Shown piece by piece: positions 41,687-53,998 of a stretch of DNA of 64,000 nucleotides. Position numbers and translations under genes: made by a program. The notes under the pieces are model-generated. The model was given only the letters and a program-made list of their open reading frames with translations, did not search any database and was not told the origin of the DNA. How positions within the stretch are numbered: the stretch's first letter is position 1; each line of letters starts with the position of its first letter. This DNA is from Emiliania huxleyi CCMP1516 (lineage: Eukaryota; Haptophyta; Isochrysidales; Noelaerhabdaceae): assembly GCF_000372725.1 (NCBI RefSeq), contig NW_005202428.1, forward strand, positions 1,188,169 to 1,252,168, in the 5' to 3' direction.

Positions 41687-44600
41687 TCAGAGGAACAGGT
41701 CCAGCTCGGTACGGCCATACCGGTTGAGGACGTCGTCGGCGATGCGCGGGTACGCAGCCACCATTGCCGGCTGCGACCCGATGTAGAGGTTGTTGTAGAT
41801 CTTCCAGTAGACCTCGCGAACCTTTCGCGCCGGGTGGAAGAGCCCCTGCAACGTGTAGAGGAGCACGGCCGTCGGGCCGAGGCAGCAGCGCATGCCCTCG
41901 ATGGCCTCCATGACGGCGTTGATGACGTGGGGCGACGTCTCGAAGATGTTTGGCCAGAGCAGGTTGAGGCAGTGCTGCATCGCGTCCTCGAGCCCGAGCC
42001 CGACCGAGCCGAGCGCCATGTGCTTGACCGTGGTGCACGCCGTCTGCCGGTGGACCAGGTCCCGGTCGATGAGCGCGTCCTGGCGAGTCCGAGGCGGCGG
42101 GAGGGCGCCGTGAGAGCGGGGCGAGCCCTCGGTGTCGGCGGGCCGTCTGTCTCGGCGGTGCCCTCGCAGCGTGGCTCAGAGGTGGGTCAGAGGTGGCTCG
42201 AGAGGCGGCTCTAAGGGGCGAGGCGTCTCTCAGGGGGCACCGCCCGCGCCTCGAGGAGCGGCACGACGGCGTACACGTAGTCGCGCCCCATCTCGCCAAT
42301 GTACTCGAAGAGGAAGGAGAGGGACTTGAGCACGCCGTTCTGCACGTTGAGCTCTGGGATGCGGTACTCGTTGAGCAGCCCGGGCAGCACCTACGAGCGG
42401 GCGCCCAGAGGGTACCAGCAGGGCCCCCACGAGGGCACCCGTCGAGCACCCCGGCCGGCACCGTGAACGGCGAGCACGTCTCGGCGACGATGGCGATCGC
42501 GACAGTCGTGCAGACGCGGTTCTGCCGCTCCTGCACCTTGAGGTTGTTGAGCAGCGTCGCGAGCACGTCCTGCGGCCCGATGGCCTTTGCGATGTAGCCA
42601 AAGGTGTTGACCGTCGCGCGGCGGATCGCCTTTTTGTGCGCGCGCAGCATGTCGAGCAGCTCAAAGCAGATGCGCATCCACTCGCGCGCGGAGACGTACT
42701 CGGCGCCGCGGTCGGCGATGCGGCCGACGAGGTCGATGCAGTTCTCCTGCACCACCTCGTGCCGGTTCTTGAGGATGGGCGTGAGGCGCGGCAGCAGGTC
42801 CTTGATCGGCGGCGTCATCTTGGTCATGCCAATCACGTTGACGATCGCCTTGAGCGCGCCGAGGATGGAGCCGAGCACCTCGGGGTACTCCTCGCCGAGG
42901 TACTCGTACAGCACCACGCCCAGGTGGCCCATCAGCTGCTCCTCGTTGCACGCGCGCATCACGACCGCGACGCGCGAGATGAGGTCCGCCGCCTGCTGCC
43001 GCACCTTCGCGCTCTTGTTGTTCAGCCGCCACTTGATGGTGCCGCAGATCTGCGGCAGGTACGGCTTGGTGCGCGACCCGAGCGCGGAGACGATGGTGCC
43101 GAAGCCGTTGAGCATCACCGCGGTGTCCTCGTTGGTCTGCTCCTGGAAGGCGTACAGGATGCCGTCGACGAGCTGCTCCTCGAGCCGCTGGTCAATGTCG
43201 GCCGCGGAGAGGGACGAGATGACCTTCTCGACGGTCTCCATCACCATCTTGCGGTACGGCTCCGACTCGTCCTTGAGGTCCTCGACGATGCGCGTGACAA
43301 TCTCGGAGGCGCCGACCTTCTTGGCGAGCTCCTCGGTCGTCTCGACCAGCGCGCGGTAGTTGCGCCGGTCGAGCGCCATCCGCCGCACCCAAAAGTTCTT
43401 GAAGAACTCCGGCAGGATCTCGGCGCGCACGTACGCCGGCTGCACGCCCTCCGTCGCGACGCACTGCTTGACCACCTTGAGGACGATCTTCTTCATCTCC
43501 TCGTCGGGCGAGGCGAACTCGCGCAGCAGGATGATCATCACCTCGCGCGTGTAGTAGTTGGCGTACTCGGCGTCCATGAGCGGGATGATGAAGCCGATCG
43601 CCTTGAGGAAGGCGGCGAGCCCCTTGCCGCGGTGCTGCCGGATGCCCTTCCAGAGCGGCTTGAGGACCGAGTCGAAAGCCTCGATGCCGTAGGGCGTGGC
43701 CGCCTCGGCGAGCGCGGCGAGCGAGAGCGCCGTGATCGTCCGCACCTTTTGCTGCTCGTCGTTGAGCCCCGCCTCGATGATCTCCACCAGCGCGCGCAGG
43801 TGCGGCAGCACGGAGCACCCCATCAGGATGGCGATCTGCTGCACGATCTTGATGCCGGTGTGGCGCGCCTGCCAGCTCTTCTTCGAGTTGCAGACCGCCT
43901 TGAGGAAGGGGAGCAGCGCGGGCACGCCGAGCGCCGACGCGACCACCGAGAAGGCGCGCGCCTAGTCCCGGGCAACCTCAGGTGAGCTCGGGGGAGCCCG
44001 GGTGGAGCGAGGCCGCGGGGGAGGCGCTGCGCCGTCGTGTTGCGCACGTACTCGTCGACGTTGTCGATGTCGGGCCGCATGGTCGCAATCATCGTCGCGA
44101 GCCCGGCGGCCTTTGCGAGGTTGGCGATGATCTCGCGCCCCTCGACGCGCGCGTAGTAGTCCTCGTCGATGAGCAGCGGCTCAATCACGACGAGGATCTT
44201 GTGCACAAAGGGGCGCACCAGGTCGTCGAGCTTGTACAGAATGCGGTCGATCACCTGCGCGGCGAACCACGGCGACGGCGGTGAGAGAACGGCGGACGCG
44301 ACACGGGGCGGGGGGGCGGGGAAAGCGGGGAGGGGGCGGCACCTTGACCAGCAGGTGGCGCTCCTGGTCCTCGAGCGTCGGCGACATGAGCAGCGGCAGG
44401 ATCTGGTTGAAGAGGGGCCCCGCGCCAAACTCGCGCGCCTTGTCGGTGAGCTGGCGCAGCGCCTGCTTCCGCATCGGCGGCGTGCCGTTCTTGACCTTGA
44501 GCAGCAGCTTCATGATCTTCCGCTCGCGCGCCTCCTCGACCTGGGGAGCGTGAACGCGGGTGACCAAAGGTGGGAGGACGGTTTCGTGCACCGCATCAGG

Positions 44601-47351
44601 TGGCGGGCTACGAATACCGTGGCTGCGGCGAGAGCAGCGCGGTACAGTGATCGTGGGTGCAGTGGAGCACGCGTCTTCTCTCGAGGGCTCGCTTGCAGGT
44701 TTCGCATCTACCGCTGCCACCGTCATGTCCTCGATCTCCTCGTCCTCCTTGAGCAGCGGCGCAAAGTACTGGTAGTCCTCCGGCTTGACAAACGGCAGGC
44801 TCGCCGGCGTGGCGGGCATGTCCATCGGCCCGCCCGCGCCTATCAAAAGAAGGGTGCGACTCGAGAACCAGAAAGCTGCGGCCGCGCCGTCGGCCCGGCG
44901 CCGCGCCGTGCTGCTCCGACGGGATCTGGTAGAGCGGCGTCGCGCCCTCGGCAGGGGTCGGCGTGGCGAGGAGCTTGCGCGCCGGCGTGCGGATGGGCAC
45001 GTAAGAGTCGGGCGGCTTGAGCACCTTGTACCCGCTCGGAGGGAAAAGCGCGTCGAGGTCGTCGTCCGTCAGCGGCCGGTTCCGCTCCTCCATCTCGCGC
45101 TCCCACCGGCTCACCTGGATCTGCTCGGGCGTCTGCGCGACGTCGTTGTTGAGCGAGCCGGAGCCGAGAGGGCCGAGGCCCATCCCGCCCACCGCCGGCG
45201 TCTGCGCGTCGATCGGCCCCACCGGCGTGGCGCCGATGTTGGCGTGCCCGTGCAGCGGCGTCGCGCTCGGGCCGCCTCCAGAGACGTTGACGGGCGTCTC
45301 GTCCCAGCGCGACTTTTGCACGGGCGTTGCGCCGAGCGCGCCGCCCCCCCCCGCGAGCGCGCCGGGCGCGGGCGTGCCTAGGGATATGAATGCAGCGGGC
45401 TGAGGGGCGTGAGCAGGAGTACCAGAGGCGATGCGACGCAGCGGCAAGGACGGCGTCACGAGAGCGAGTCGAGATCAAGCGGATGTGTCTTTCGCATCTG
45501 GGCAAAGCGCACTGTCCCATGCGCTGGTGGCGCCCGCGCGGCCGGGAGTCGGTGTCTCGTCCCAGCGGTTGCCGCGCGACGGCGTCGCGTTGACGTCCCC
45601 CACGCGCCCCGGGGTTGGCGTGCTATCCCAGCGGCTGCCGCCGTCCGCACCGCGCCCCGGGGTTGGCGTGCTGTCCCAGCGGCTGCCGCCGTCCGCGCCG
45701 CGGCCGGGCGTGGGGGTCGCGTCCCACTTGCTGCCTACGGTGTGAAGACACGGTGTGAAGACCCGGAGCTGACGATGTGGACCCGGGAGCGCGCAGCGCA
45801 TTCGCGCAGTGCATTCGCACGACACAGGGCGGGCTGCCGCTCTAAGAGACGCTGAGCCCGAGGCGGAGAAGGCGAGGGGGAGGACACGGGTGTGCGGTCC
45901 GCATCTAGGAGGTGATGCCCGCGCCCGCAGCTGCGCCGCGGCCGGGGGTGGGGGTGGCGTCCCACTTGCTGCCCGCCCCCGCCTCCGCACCCCGGCCGGG
46001 CGTCGGCGCGGCGTCCCAACGGGACGGGGTGGCGCTCCCGGTGACGCGCCTGCAGCGGGGAGAGGGGGGGGGGGGCGGGGTGGGGGGGGGTGGGGGGGGG
46101 GGGCCAAAGGTAAAGGCCGAAGGGGGGGAAAGGCCGGGTCCTGAAGGGGGCTCAGAGCACCGCGCGGGCACGAGGGCTGCGGATACAGCGCCGAGGGCGC
46201 GAGTGCGCTCGCAAGACCGCCAAGCCCGTGCCCTCCCCAGCGGGGCGGCGTGTGCTCTGCATCCACGGCTCTGCATCTAGGGTCTGCATCTAGGGTCTGC
46301 ATCTAGGGCGCCACGCGCCCCGGCGTCGGCGTCGCGTCCCACTTGCTCGAGTCAGGCACCCGGCCGGGGGTGGGGGTGGCGTCCCACTTGCTGCTCGCGC
46401 GCGGCACGGCCGGGGGTCGGCGTGGAGTCCCACTTGCTCGCGTCCGCCACACGCCCCGGCGTCGGCGTCGCGTCCCACTTGCTCGAGTCGACGGCGCGCC
46501 TGCGCAGCAGGGAGGGGAGGGGGGGGGGGGGAGGGGGGGGGAAAGGCGGGGTCGTGGAGTGGACTCGGAGCACCGCGCGGGCACGAGGGCTGCGGATACA
46601 GCGCCGAGGGTGCAAGCGCGATTGAAGCCGCCGAACCCGTGCCCTCCCCAGCGCTAGTTGGGGTGCGCGTTCCGCATTTAAGTGCCACGCGCCCCGGCGT
46701 CGGCGTCGCGTCCCACTTGCTGCCGCCGCCCCCCCCGCCAGCGTCGCGCCCGGGGGTGGGAGTCGAGTCCCACTTGGACCCGACTGGCGCGGGGGTCGCC
46801 ACGTCGTCCCAGCGGGTCGCCTGCTTCTTGCCCGCCGCCGCGCTCGCCCCCGCATCCCCCGCCGCCGGCGCATCCCAGCGGCGCCGCTTCTTGACGCCCG
46901 TGGCGCCCTCCTCCGACTGCTCGGCGAGCTTGCGCCGGATCTCGTCCTTCTGGCGCGCAATGTCGGCCTCCGCCATTACGTCGCGGTACGACCGCTCCGA
47001 CGACCCGCCGGCCCCCTTGGCGAACGGGTCCGCGCGCGACGGGGAGAGCACCCGCTGCCTGCGCGCGTGGTACTCGTCCTCGCGGTCGGCGATGCGGTTG
47101 GAGCGCTGGCTCATGGGGTCGTCGTCCTCGGGCTGCTGCGGCACCGCCTCGAGCAGGTGCTTTGGCGCCGTGAACGACGACCGCTTCGCGGCCGGCTCCG
47201 CGCCATCCTCCTGCGCCTCGCCGGGCGCAATCGACGTGTCCATGCCCGCATACCGGTCGGTGTTGTAGACATCGTCGTCGGCGATCGCGGTGAGCGAGGT
47301 GCCGCGCGCCTGCTGCGCCTGCCGTATCTCCTCGTCCACGTCCGAGGGCAT
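41687..47351 (-). CDS. SF3B1: splicing factor 3B subunit 1 (SF3b155)
   Basis: Core U2 snRNP protein that clamps the branch-site helix. Eleven exons: 47351-46693, 46509-46319, 46049-45919, 45734-45534, 45377-44907, 44839-44712, 44540-44343, 44254-44033, 43961-42462, 42390-42250 and 42079-41687; about 1,411 residues. N-terminal part: [12 protein letters not shown], then many S-K/R-W-D-x-T-P-T-P-G-R repeats (NIPP1/SPF45-type ligand motifs), then [14 protein letters not shown] and [11 protein letters not shown]-terminal part: about 20 HEAT repeats ([39 protein letters not shown], holding the Lys equivalent to the human hotspot; [20 protein letters not shown]), ending [10 protein letters not shown]. 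Introns are 7 GC-AG and 3 GT-AG. Exon 2 needs one extra base near 46410 in a G/C-rich stretch to stay in frame, most likely an assembly error. Start ATG 47351 follows gcgggc. Confidence 0.97.
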
Positions 47352-47885
47352 GCCCGCGACTACGGCCGCCTGCAAGATGACGCGGGGCGCCGTGAGAGCG
47401 GGGAGGGCGCACCCCAACCACACGCCCGAGCCGCGGCCGCCCTCTCGGCACTGGCGCGCGGCCGCATCCTGCAGGCGGGCAAGCGGCCCCTGCGCTGCCC
47501 CCCCCCTCCCCAGGCAGGGGCCCCGGCTCACCACACGAGAGAGGGGTAGGGCGCCGCGCGCTACACTGGGGATCGCCTCCAGGCAGGCTGGAAGAAAAGC
47601 TCGTCCAGGAAAAAGCCCCACGGCAAGACTCTTTCACATGACAAGCAATCCCACGACAGCGATTGTGGGGACCCCGTACGTGAGGGGTGGAGGGGGCCCG
47701 TCCGCAGAGCTAGGCGGACGACTCGGCAACCGCGAGCCGCTCACTCGCTCACTCCCCTAGTCACTCCCCCAGGCCCGTTCCCGCATCTTCCCCGCCTCCT
47801 CCACCGGGCGGATCCGCTCCGCGCCGCCTCTCCCACCACCGTTCTTATAAACGGGCTGGCGCTGGCTGAGGCAGCCTCAGCCCGT
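47352..47885. promoter_or_regulatory. divergent region between SF3B1 and DEAD-box gene
   Basis: 534 bp between start codons of two RNA-processing genes. Includes cactcgctcactcccctagtcactcccc repeats near 47740-47770 (split copies of cactc). An upstream in-frame extension of SF3B1 exists but is composition-driven. No defined site recognised. Confidence 0.4.
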
Positions 47886-50618
47886 ATGCGCAGCCTGCTG
47901 CTGCTGCTCTCGCTCGCCGGCTCCATCGGGCTGGCGGCTCGCGGCGCAGGCCGTGCTCCTGGCGGCGGCTCCCGCAGGGTGAGCAGCACAGCTTCCTCTC
48001 GCAGATACACAGTCGGTCGTGGCAACGGAGGGAACTCTCAGGGCTCCGTTCGTAGCAATGCAGCCAACTCTCAGGGCTCCGTTCGTGGCGGTGCATCCTC
48101 CGGAGGCGGCAACAGCGGCAGCGCAGCCTCCACAGGCGGTCGTGGCAGCCACGGCCGCGTCGCTGGCAAGGGCGCCTCGTCGCTCTCGGCCGCCGACAAC
48201 AAGGCGCGCAAGGCCAGCGAGCGGCGGCTGCAGCTCGAGAAGATGGAGACGAAGCTCGCGGCGGAGGCCTCCTTCTTCTGGCAGTGCGTCGCAACAGCGA
48301 CGAGCGGCGGCGATGTCAGCGGCGCCTCTGGCCTCGCGCCGGCCGCGCGCGACGCGGAGGCGCTCTTTCCACCCGAAGCGGTGGCCAGCCCCGACGCGAT
48401 CGACTTTTCGCGGTACGATGCGATCCCGGTCAGCCGGCACGGCGCCGGCGAGGCCGTGCCGCCGCTCGCGGACTTTGCAGACCTGCGGACCGAGCTGCCC
48501 TCGTTTGCGGCGGCCAACCTGCTGTCCGACGACCGGCTCGGGTACCGCGCGCCGACGCCGATCCAAAAGCACACGGTGCGAGCCCGGCGTCCCTCTCGGC
48601 TGGCCAGTGGGGACGGGCCTGGGGAGGAGCGCGGGACCGCGGCTGCATTGCAACAGGTGCCGCTCGCGCTGGCCGGCCACGACGTGCTCGCGTGCGCGCA
48701 GACAGGTCGGGGGAGCTGGTCCTCTTGACTGCCCCTGCGAGCGGCGTCTCTTCATGCAGCCAGCTGTGAGCAGGGTCCGGCAAGACCGCCGCCTTCCTGC
48801 TGCCGCTCATCGCACGCGTCGCTGACGCGGCGCCGGCGCAAGAGCCGTCAACACTCGGACCAGTTTGGACGGTCTCGGATCAACTCGGGTGAGTTCGGCG
48901 TAGGAGCCGCTCGTCGAGGCAGCGCTCGCGCTGCAGGCGGAGGGAGGCCAGGCTGGGGGAGGCGCGGAGGCGCGGAGCAACGCACAGGGTGGGCCGCAAG
49001 GGCGCGGCGGCTTCCGGCTGTCGAGGGCGGCAGAGGGGCGGTTGCGCGCGCGCGGCACGCCCGCCCGCCCGTCGGCTCTCGTGCTCGCCCCGACGCGCGA
49101 GCTCGCCCTGCAGATCGAGCGCGAGTGTGCCAAGCTGACCTTCGAGGCGCCACCGCCGCCGTCGGGCGCGCGGCATTGGTGTGCGTGCGCGTACGGCGGC
49201 GCGACCCCCGTGTGTGCCGCTGGACGCTCCGCCGCCGCCGGTACGAGAGCATCTCGCGGGCCCTCTCTAGGCGCAAACGCGCGCCCGCAGCTCGAGGTTC
49301 TCGCGGCGGGCGCCGAGATTCTGGTGGCGACCCCGGGGCGGCTCGCCGACTTTGTGGGCCGCGAACTCGTGTCGCTGGCGGCGGTCCAGGTTTTGGTCCT
49401 CGATGAGGTGAGAGCCAGCTTGGGAAGGAGCCGCCCGTCCTGGCGAGTAGAGGCAGGTGAAGCGCTCTCCCGAGGTCTCGTGGACCGGAGAGTTGAGCGG
49501 TGTCCCTTTCCACAGGACCTAAGCCGAGATTGTAGCCGAGGTTGTAGCCGAGATTGTAGCCGAGGTTGTAGCCGCGCGCAGCGCCCCTTGACGGCAGACC
49601 TCTGTGACGAGGCGGACCGGATGCTCGACATGGGCTTCGAGCCGCAGATCCGGCGCTGCCCGCCGAGGGGCCCGCCTGCTCGCCGTCTCTGAGGCGCAGC
49701 CTTCCTGTGACAGGCGCCTCGTCGAGCAGAGCGGGCTTCCGCCAAAGGAGCGGCGGGCGACGCTGCTCTTCTCCGCCACTTTCTCGGCGCCGATGCGGCG
49801 CGTGGCGGAGGCGCGCGCTTGCGGCAGCTGGCCGCGACACGTCCTCGACTCGTCCGCGACACGTCCGCGACGTGCCGAAGGCGTACTTGCGCGCGCCGCA
49901 CGCGCGGGTCGAGGTTGGGCGCGTCGGCTCGTCCACGTCCGCCATCGAGCAGAGCCTCGTCCTCGCGTGCGACGGCGATACAGACAGACAGACAGCCGCC
50001 CGCCCGCACACTCCACCAAACGTGGTGCTGCTCGACCCAGGCTCACGCCGCTCGAAGCTCGAGCTGCTGCTGCCGCTCGTGCGAAAGGACGAGCGCTCCA
50101 TCGTCTTTTGCGGCAAGAAGCACGTCTGCGCGGCCGTCCGCAAGCGGCTCGGCGCGGCGGGCGTGAGTGCGGTCGAGATCCACGGAGACCGCTCCCAGTC
50201 CCAGCGCGAATCGGCTCTCGCAGACTTCCGCGCCGGCGAGGCGGATGTACTTGTCGCCACAGACGTCGCTGCGCGCGGCCTCGACGTGCCAGACGTCGCG
50301 CACGTGATCCAGTTTGACTTGCCGAATGGACGCGACGAGTTCGACGCCTATGTCCACCGCATCGGCCGCACGGGCCGCGCCGGCAAGACGGGCAGGGCGA
50401 CGTCTCTCTTCGTGCCCGGCGACGAGCCAAAGGTTGGCAACGGCGCGCTGTGGCTCGACCTCCACCGCACCTTTGGCGAGTGTGCTCAGCCTTTGCCTGC
50501 CTGGTTTGACGGTGTCCGACCGCCGAATGCGCGGCTTCCCGGCGGCGCGGCGGCCCCTGGTCGCTCGTCGTACGCCCGCAAGCGCCGGGCGAGGGCCGCG
50601 AGCCCAAGGACCGACTAG
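47886..50618 (+). CDS. DEAD-box RNA helicase (DDX3/Ded1-like) with N-terminal signal-like sequence
   Basis: ATP-dependent RNA helicase. Exons 47886-48575, 48657-48705, 48774-about 48846, 48904-49198, 49271-49407, 49612-49652, 49714-49810 and 49881-50618. Motifs in order: Q motif (YRAPTPIQKHT), motif I completed by splicing (CAQTG/SGKTAAFLL), APTRELALQIE (Ia), ILVATPGRL (Ib), VLDE/ADRMLDMGFEPQI (II, DEAD), LLFSATF (III), SIVFCGKK (IV), HGDRSQSQRE, DVAARGLDVPDV (V) and YVHRIGRTGRAGKTG (VI). Donors are mixed GT and GC; the exon 3 end is ambiguous. The first 20 residues (MRSLLLLLSLAGSIGLAARG) form a hydrophobic signal followed by a basic Ser/Gly-rich tract with two NSQGSVR repeats. That fits secretory or complex-plastid targeting better than a cytosolic Ded1. 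Confidence 0.92.
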
Positions 50619-50817
50619 ACTCGTGTTCGGAGTATCCCGTGTGTGGCGTGAATTACCCGACGCCACGCGCACTTGGAGCACTGGGAGTGCGGTCATTAGC
50701 CTCACCACGCCCCGATTCGTCTCATTTGCATTTGCATGACGATCGGCCGTCGATCCCCCGAGCCGGCTCGCCGAGCGCCGAGGTACGAGGGTCCTCGGCT
50801 GAGCTAGGCCTCGAAGG

Positions 50818-51775
50818 GCCTAACGCTAAGCGCACTGGTTGGGTAGTAGTCTAAGTTCTGAGCCTCGAGGCTGAGCGGGTCTAAGTGTGACTAGTCACGC
50901 TGGGGTGCTTACGCGGTCTAAGATCAGCGAGAGCCTCTTACATCGGCTAAGTCGGCCGTGGCACAGCCTGGGGCCAAGAGGCTCCCACCGTGATCAACGA
51001 TACGGCGCTAGCCCCCAAATTTTCTTCGCCTGCGGCGGGCGCCTTCTAATCCGGATCGATCCTCCTCATGCCTCAGCAATCGCCGCCTCAGCATCCTCCT
51101 CTTCCGATTCTCGTTGCTCTTCTTGAGCGCAATCTCTAGCCAAACATTTCTCACATAAATAGCCTCAAGCTCAAACAAACGCATGTCAGAGAAGCCTGTG
51201 TATGCTGGTCCTCTTTGAACGATCCGCGCGTGAGGTAGATCTAGCATAGGGCCTTGTTGGCAGCAGCCAGCTTGTTGCGCTGCTTCGTTGCGATGAGCTG
51301 ATTGGGATCGCAGAAGTGCATGCCAAGCACCGCCACGATCTTGAAGCAGAACACATCGCAACCGCATCGTCCGCACTGCCATCGGCATGCCGCGCCCGCC
51401 GCTTCGCCGCAGCCGCCTTAAGACACGCATAGCGGCAGCACATGCTACGGTGCGCGTACTTGAGCAGGAGTTGCGCGCCGCAAGTCGCGCACTGGCCCTG
51501 GGACAAGGCGATATGGCGTCGTGCGCGGCATACGTTGGTCGGGACGCGTCCAGGTATTTTTCGGGTAAACCTGGACTTTTGCAGGTATACCCGGGTTTTA
51601 CCCGGATTTGGCCTTGTGCCGTCTAAGTTCATGGCCCCCGACCATACAGCGTCTAAGTCCGAGCCCGGCTCCGTGCGGGGGCTAAGTTGAGCGCTCGCTC
51701 GCTGCAGAGGCTAAGTGTAGAGCGACCCTCTAGCCCTACTACCCAACCATTCTAAGCGCTAAGGGTGTAGGGAGG
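50818..51775. mobile_element. candidate inverted-repeat element rich in ctaag motifs
   Basis: tggttgggtagtag (50836-50849) recurs in reverse complement at 51736-51749, with gctaagcgc/gcgcttag palindromes just outside each arm. At least ten ctaag motifs are spread between, mostly near the two ends. It encloses a small Cys-rich gene on the minus strand. I could not define a target duplication, so the boundaries are approximate. Confidence 0.45.
51241..51632 (-). CDS. small Cys-rich, probably zinc-binding protein
   Basis: Two exons, 51632-51417 and 51375-51241, joined in phase 0 by a 41-bp GC-AG intron, giving about 116 residues. Across the junction the protein reads QCATCGAQLLLKYAHRSMCC, RYACLK, then CGRCGCDVFCFKIVAVLGMH and FCDPNQLIATKQRNKL, with ten Cys in paired spacing typical of zinc binding. 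No known family recognised. Without the intron it looks like two broken frames. It lies inside an inverted-repeat element and may be its cargo or a remnant of its protein. The upstream start is uncertain. Confidence 0.55.
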
Positions 51776-52518
51776 GAGCCCTAGAGCCCTCGTGCCTACT
51801 TCAGAGCCTGGCGATGACCGATGTCGAGCGATGGGGACCACGCGTCCACGGACCTGGAGGCTCCACGCCACCGCGACACTCCCATCATGGGCATCTCCCA
51901 TCTTTTTTATGACCAGTCCGTAGAACAGCCGTGTCCTTGATCTTGTGTGTCTCTTATCACCCTACTGTGGCTCGCACCTCAACCTCTCACAGACCAGCGC
52001 ACAGCGCCATAAGGAGGTATTTTCTTCTCAATAACAAGGCTGTGAATCGGATTTTCCGATTAGTTTACTTGAGTAAATTCGCGGCGTTCGCGGCGAGCCG
52101 AGCCAGGCCACGGCGCTCGGCCTGCTGAGAGAAGACCTGCCCGGACGGCAGTGACAAGTTACCCGACAGCAATCGTCGACGGCAAGCTCGAGAACTGCGC
52201 CTCCAAAGTCGCCCAGATTCGCCTCTCGCGGCGCGCTGAGTTAGTATCGCCGGTGCGCCAGCCGGCTCTGCTCCACAGCAGGGCATGCCTGACTGGCTCC
52301 TGCTAGCCGTGCGTCCTGGTGGCATCCATAGCCAGCTCAGGTAGCCGCAGGAGGTCGCCTCGCGCACGACTCGGCGCCGCACATCACCGCTCCGCGTTAC
52401 TACCGAGTTAGTATCGTCGACCCACAGAGACTGCTCTTCTGTAGGTGGAGCCGACAAACGCCGGCCGGGTCGGCCCCGCCGCCCCCATCGCCGCCGCCGG
52501 GGCGGCGGCGGCCTCGGC

Positions 52519-53803
52519 GGACCATCCGGCGCGCCGCGCGCCCGACGGGGAGGTGTTCACCACTCTTTTCTCCTCACCCCGCCACGCCTTCGTGCAGACG
52601 CCGTGGCACCCACCTCAGGCGCCGCCCGGACTCGGTTTACGGCCGCCCAAGTGCTTGGCTCGTGCCCAGCCGACCGGAAGGCGTTGCCCACTCACTGCTA
52701 GGCTAATCTCGGGCTGTCAAGCGGCGGTGTGGTGCCGTGAAGGGCACCGGGACCAAAACTACGACCATTAGTACCGTTCCCGGGCAGTGGATTTAATTCT
52801 GTCAAAAATCGAGATGTGCTCCGTGGGATGTATTGGGCTAGGATCATGCGTCCGGGAGGCCCCCCTTGCGTGCCGCAACGACCCACAGTCCTGGTACCAC
52901 TCTGTTCACGTTCACAGCTGTAAAGTGGACCATATAACACCGATACTGGAGGCGTGGTGTGTTGGTGCCAGTGCGCGCGCCCGTGCCAGATTGTAAAATT
53001 CTTCCTTTACTGCAACCCTGTGTGGTGACGGCGTGCCGTTCTCCCATCCCTCCCTTGGGTTGTCGGTTTTCTTTCTTTCTTTCAGGCGACGGCAAAAATG
53101 CAAGCCCCGCCCCTGGCCACTGTTTAGAAGAGGAAACGAGCACTTAGAGCACTTAGAGGACCATCCGGCGCGCCGCGCGCCCGACGGGGAGGTGTTCACC
53201 ACTCTTTTCTCCTCACCCCGCCACGCCTTCGTGCAGACGCCGTGGCACCCACCTCAGGCGCCGCCCGGACTCGGTTTACGGCCGCCCAAGTGCTTCTCGT
53301 GCCCAGCCGACCGGAAGGCGTTGCCCACTCACTGCTAGGCTAATCTCGGGCTGTCAAGCGGCGGTGTGGTGCCGTGAAGGGCACCGGGACCAAAACTACG
53401 ACCATTAGTACCGTTCGCGTTCCCGGGCAGTGGATTTAATTCTGTCAAAAATCGAGATGTGCTCCGTGGGATGTATTGGGCTAGGATCATGCGTCCGGGA
53501 GGCCCCCCTTGCGTGCCGCAACGACCCACAGTCCTGGTACCACTCTGTTCACGTTCACAGCTGTAAAGTGGACCATATAACACCGATACTGGAGGCGTGG
53601 TGTGTTGGTGCCAGTGCGCGCGCCCGTGCCAGATTGTAAAATTCTTCCTTTACTGCAACCCTGTGTGGTGACGGCGTGCCGTTCTCCCATCCCTCCCTTG
53701 GGTTGTCGGTTTTCTTTCTTTCTTTCAGGCGACGGCAAAAATGCAAGCCCCGCCCCTGGCCACTGTTTAGAAGAGGAAACGAGCACTTAGAGCACTTGGG
53801 TGC
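52519..53803. repeat. tandem duplication, two copies of about 640 bp
   Basis: Copy 1 (52519-53157) and copy 2 (53158-53803) are nearly identical. Differences include ggct missing after gtgctt in copy 2 and a 6-bp gcgttc insertion before ccgggcag. Each copy contains a reversed unit of the dispersed-repeat module (tttctttctttctttcagg). Open frames are repeated in both copies but carry no family motif. The junction holds cacttagagcacttagagg, itself a dispersed-repeat motif. Confidence 0.93.
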
Positions 53804-53998
53804 ACTTGGAGCACTTGGAGTGCAGTCATCAGCCTCACATCCAGGGCGACCGCGTTTTCTTCCTTCTTTCTTGTGACTGCAACCCGGTGCGGTCGGGTGC
53901 GGTCGGGCTCGCGAGGGCAGACGGATCCCCCCTGTGGAAAAGTGAGGCGTGGTCTCTACTCGCCATCTCTCGCCAGCCAGTCGGGCCGCTCGCATCCA

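Noticed and set aside
52519..53803. Repeated 60-100 codon ORFs in the tandem duplication as a gene pair
   Set aside because: They are identical between copies because the duplication is recent, include the non-coding dispersed repeat and show no family motif.
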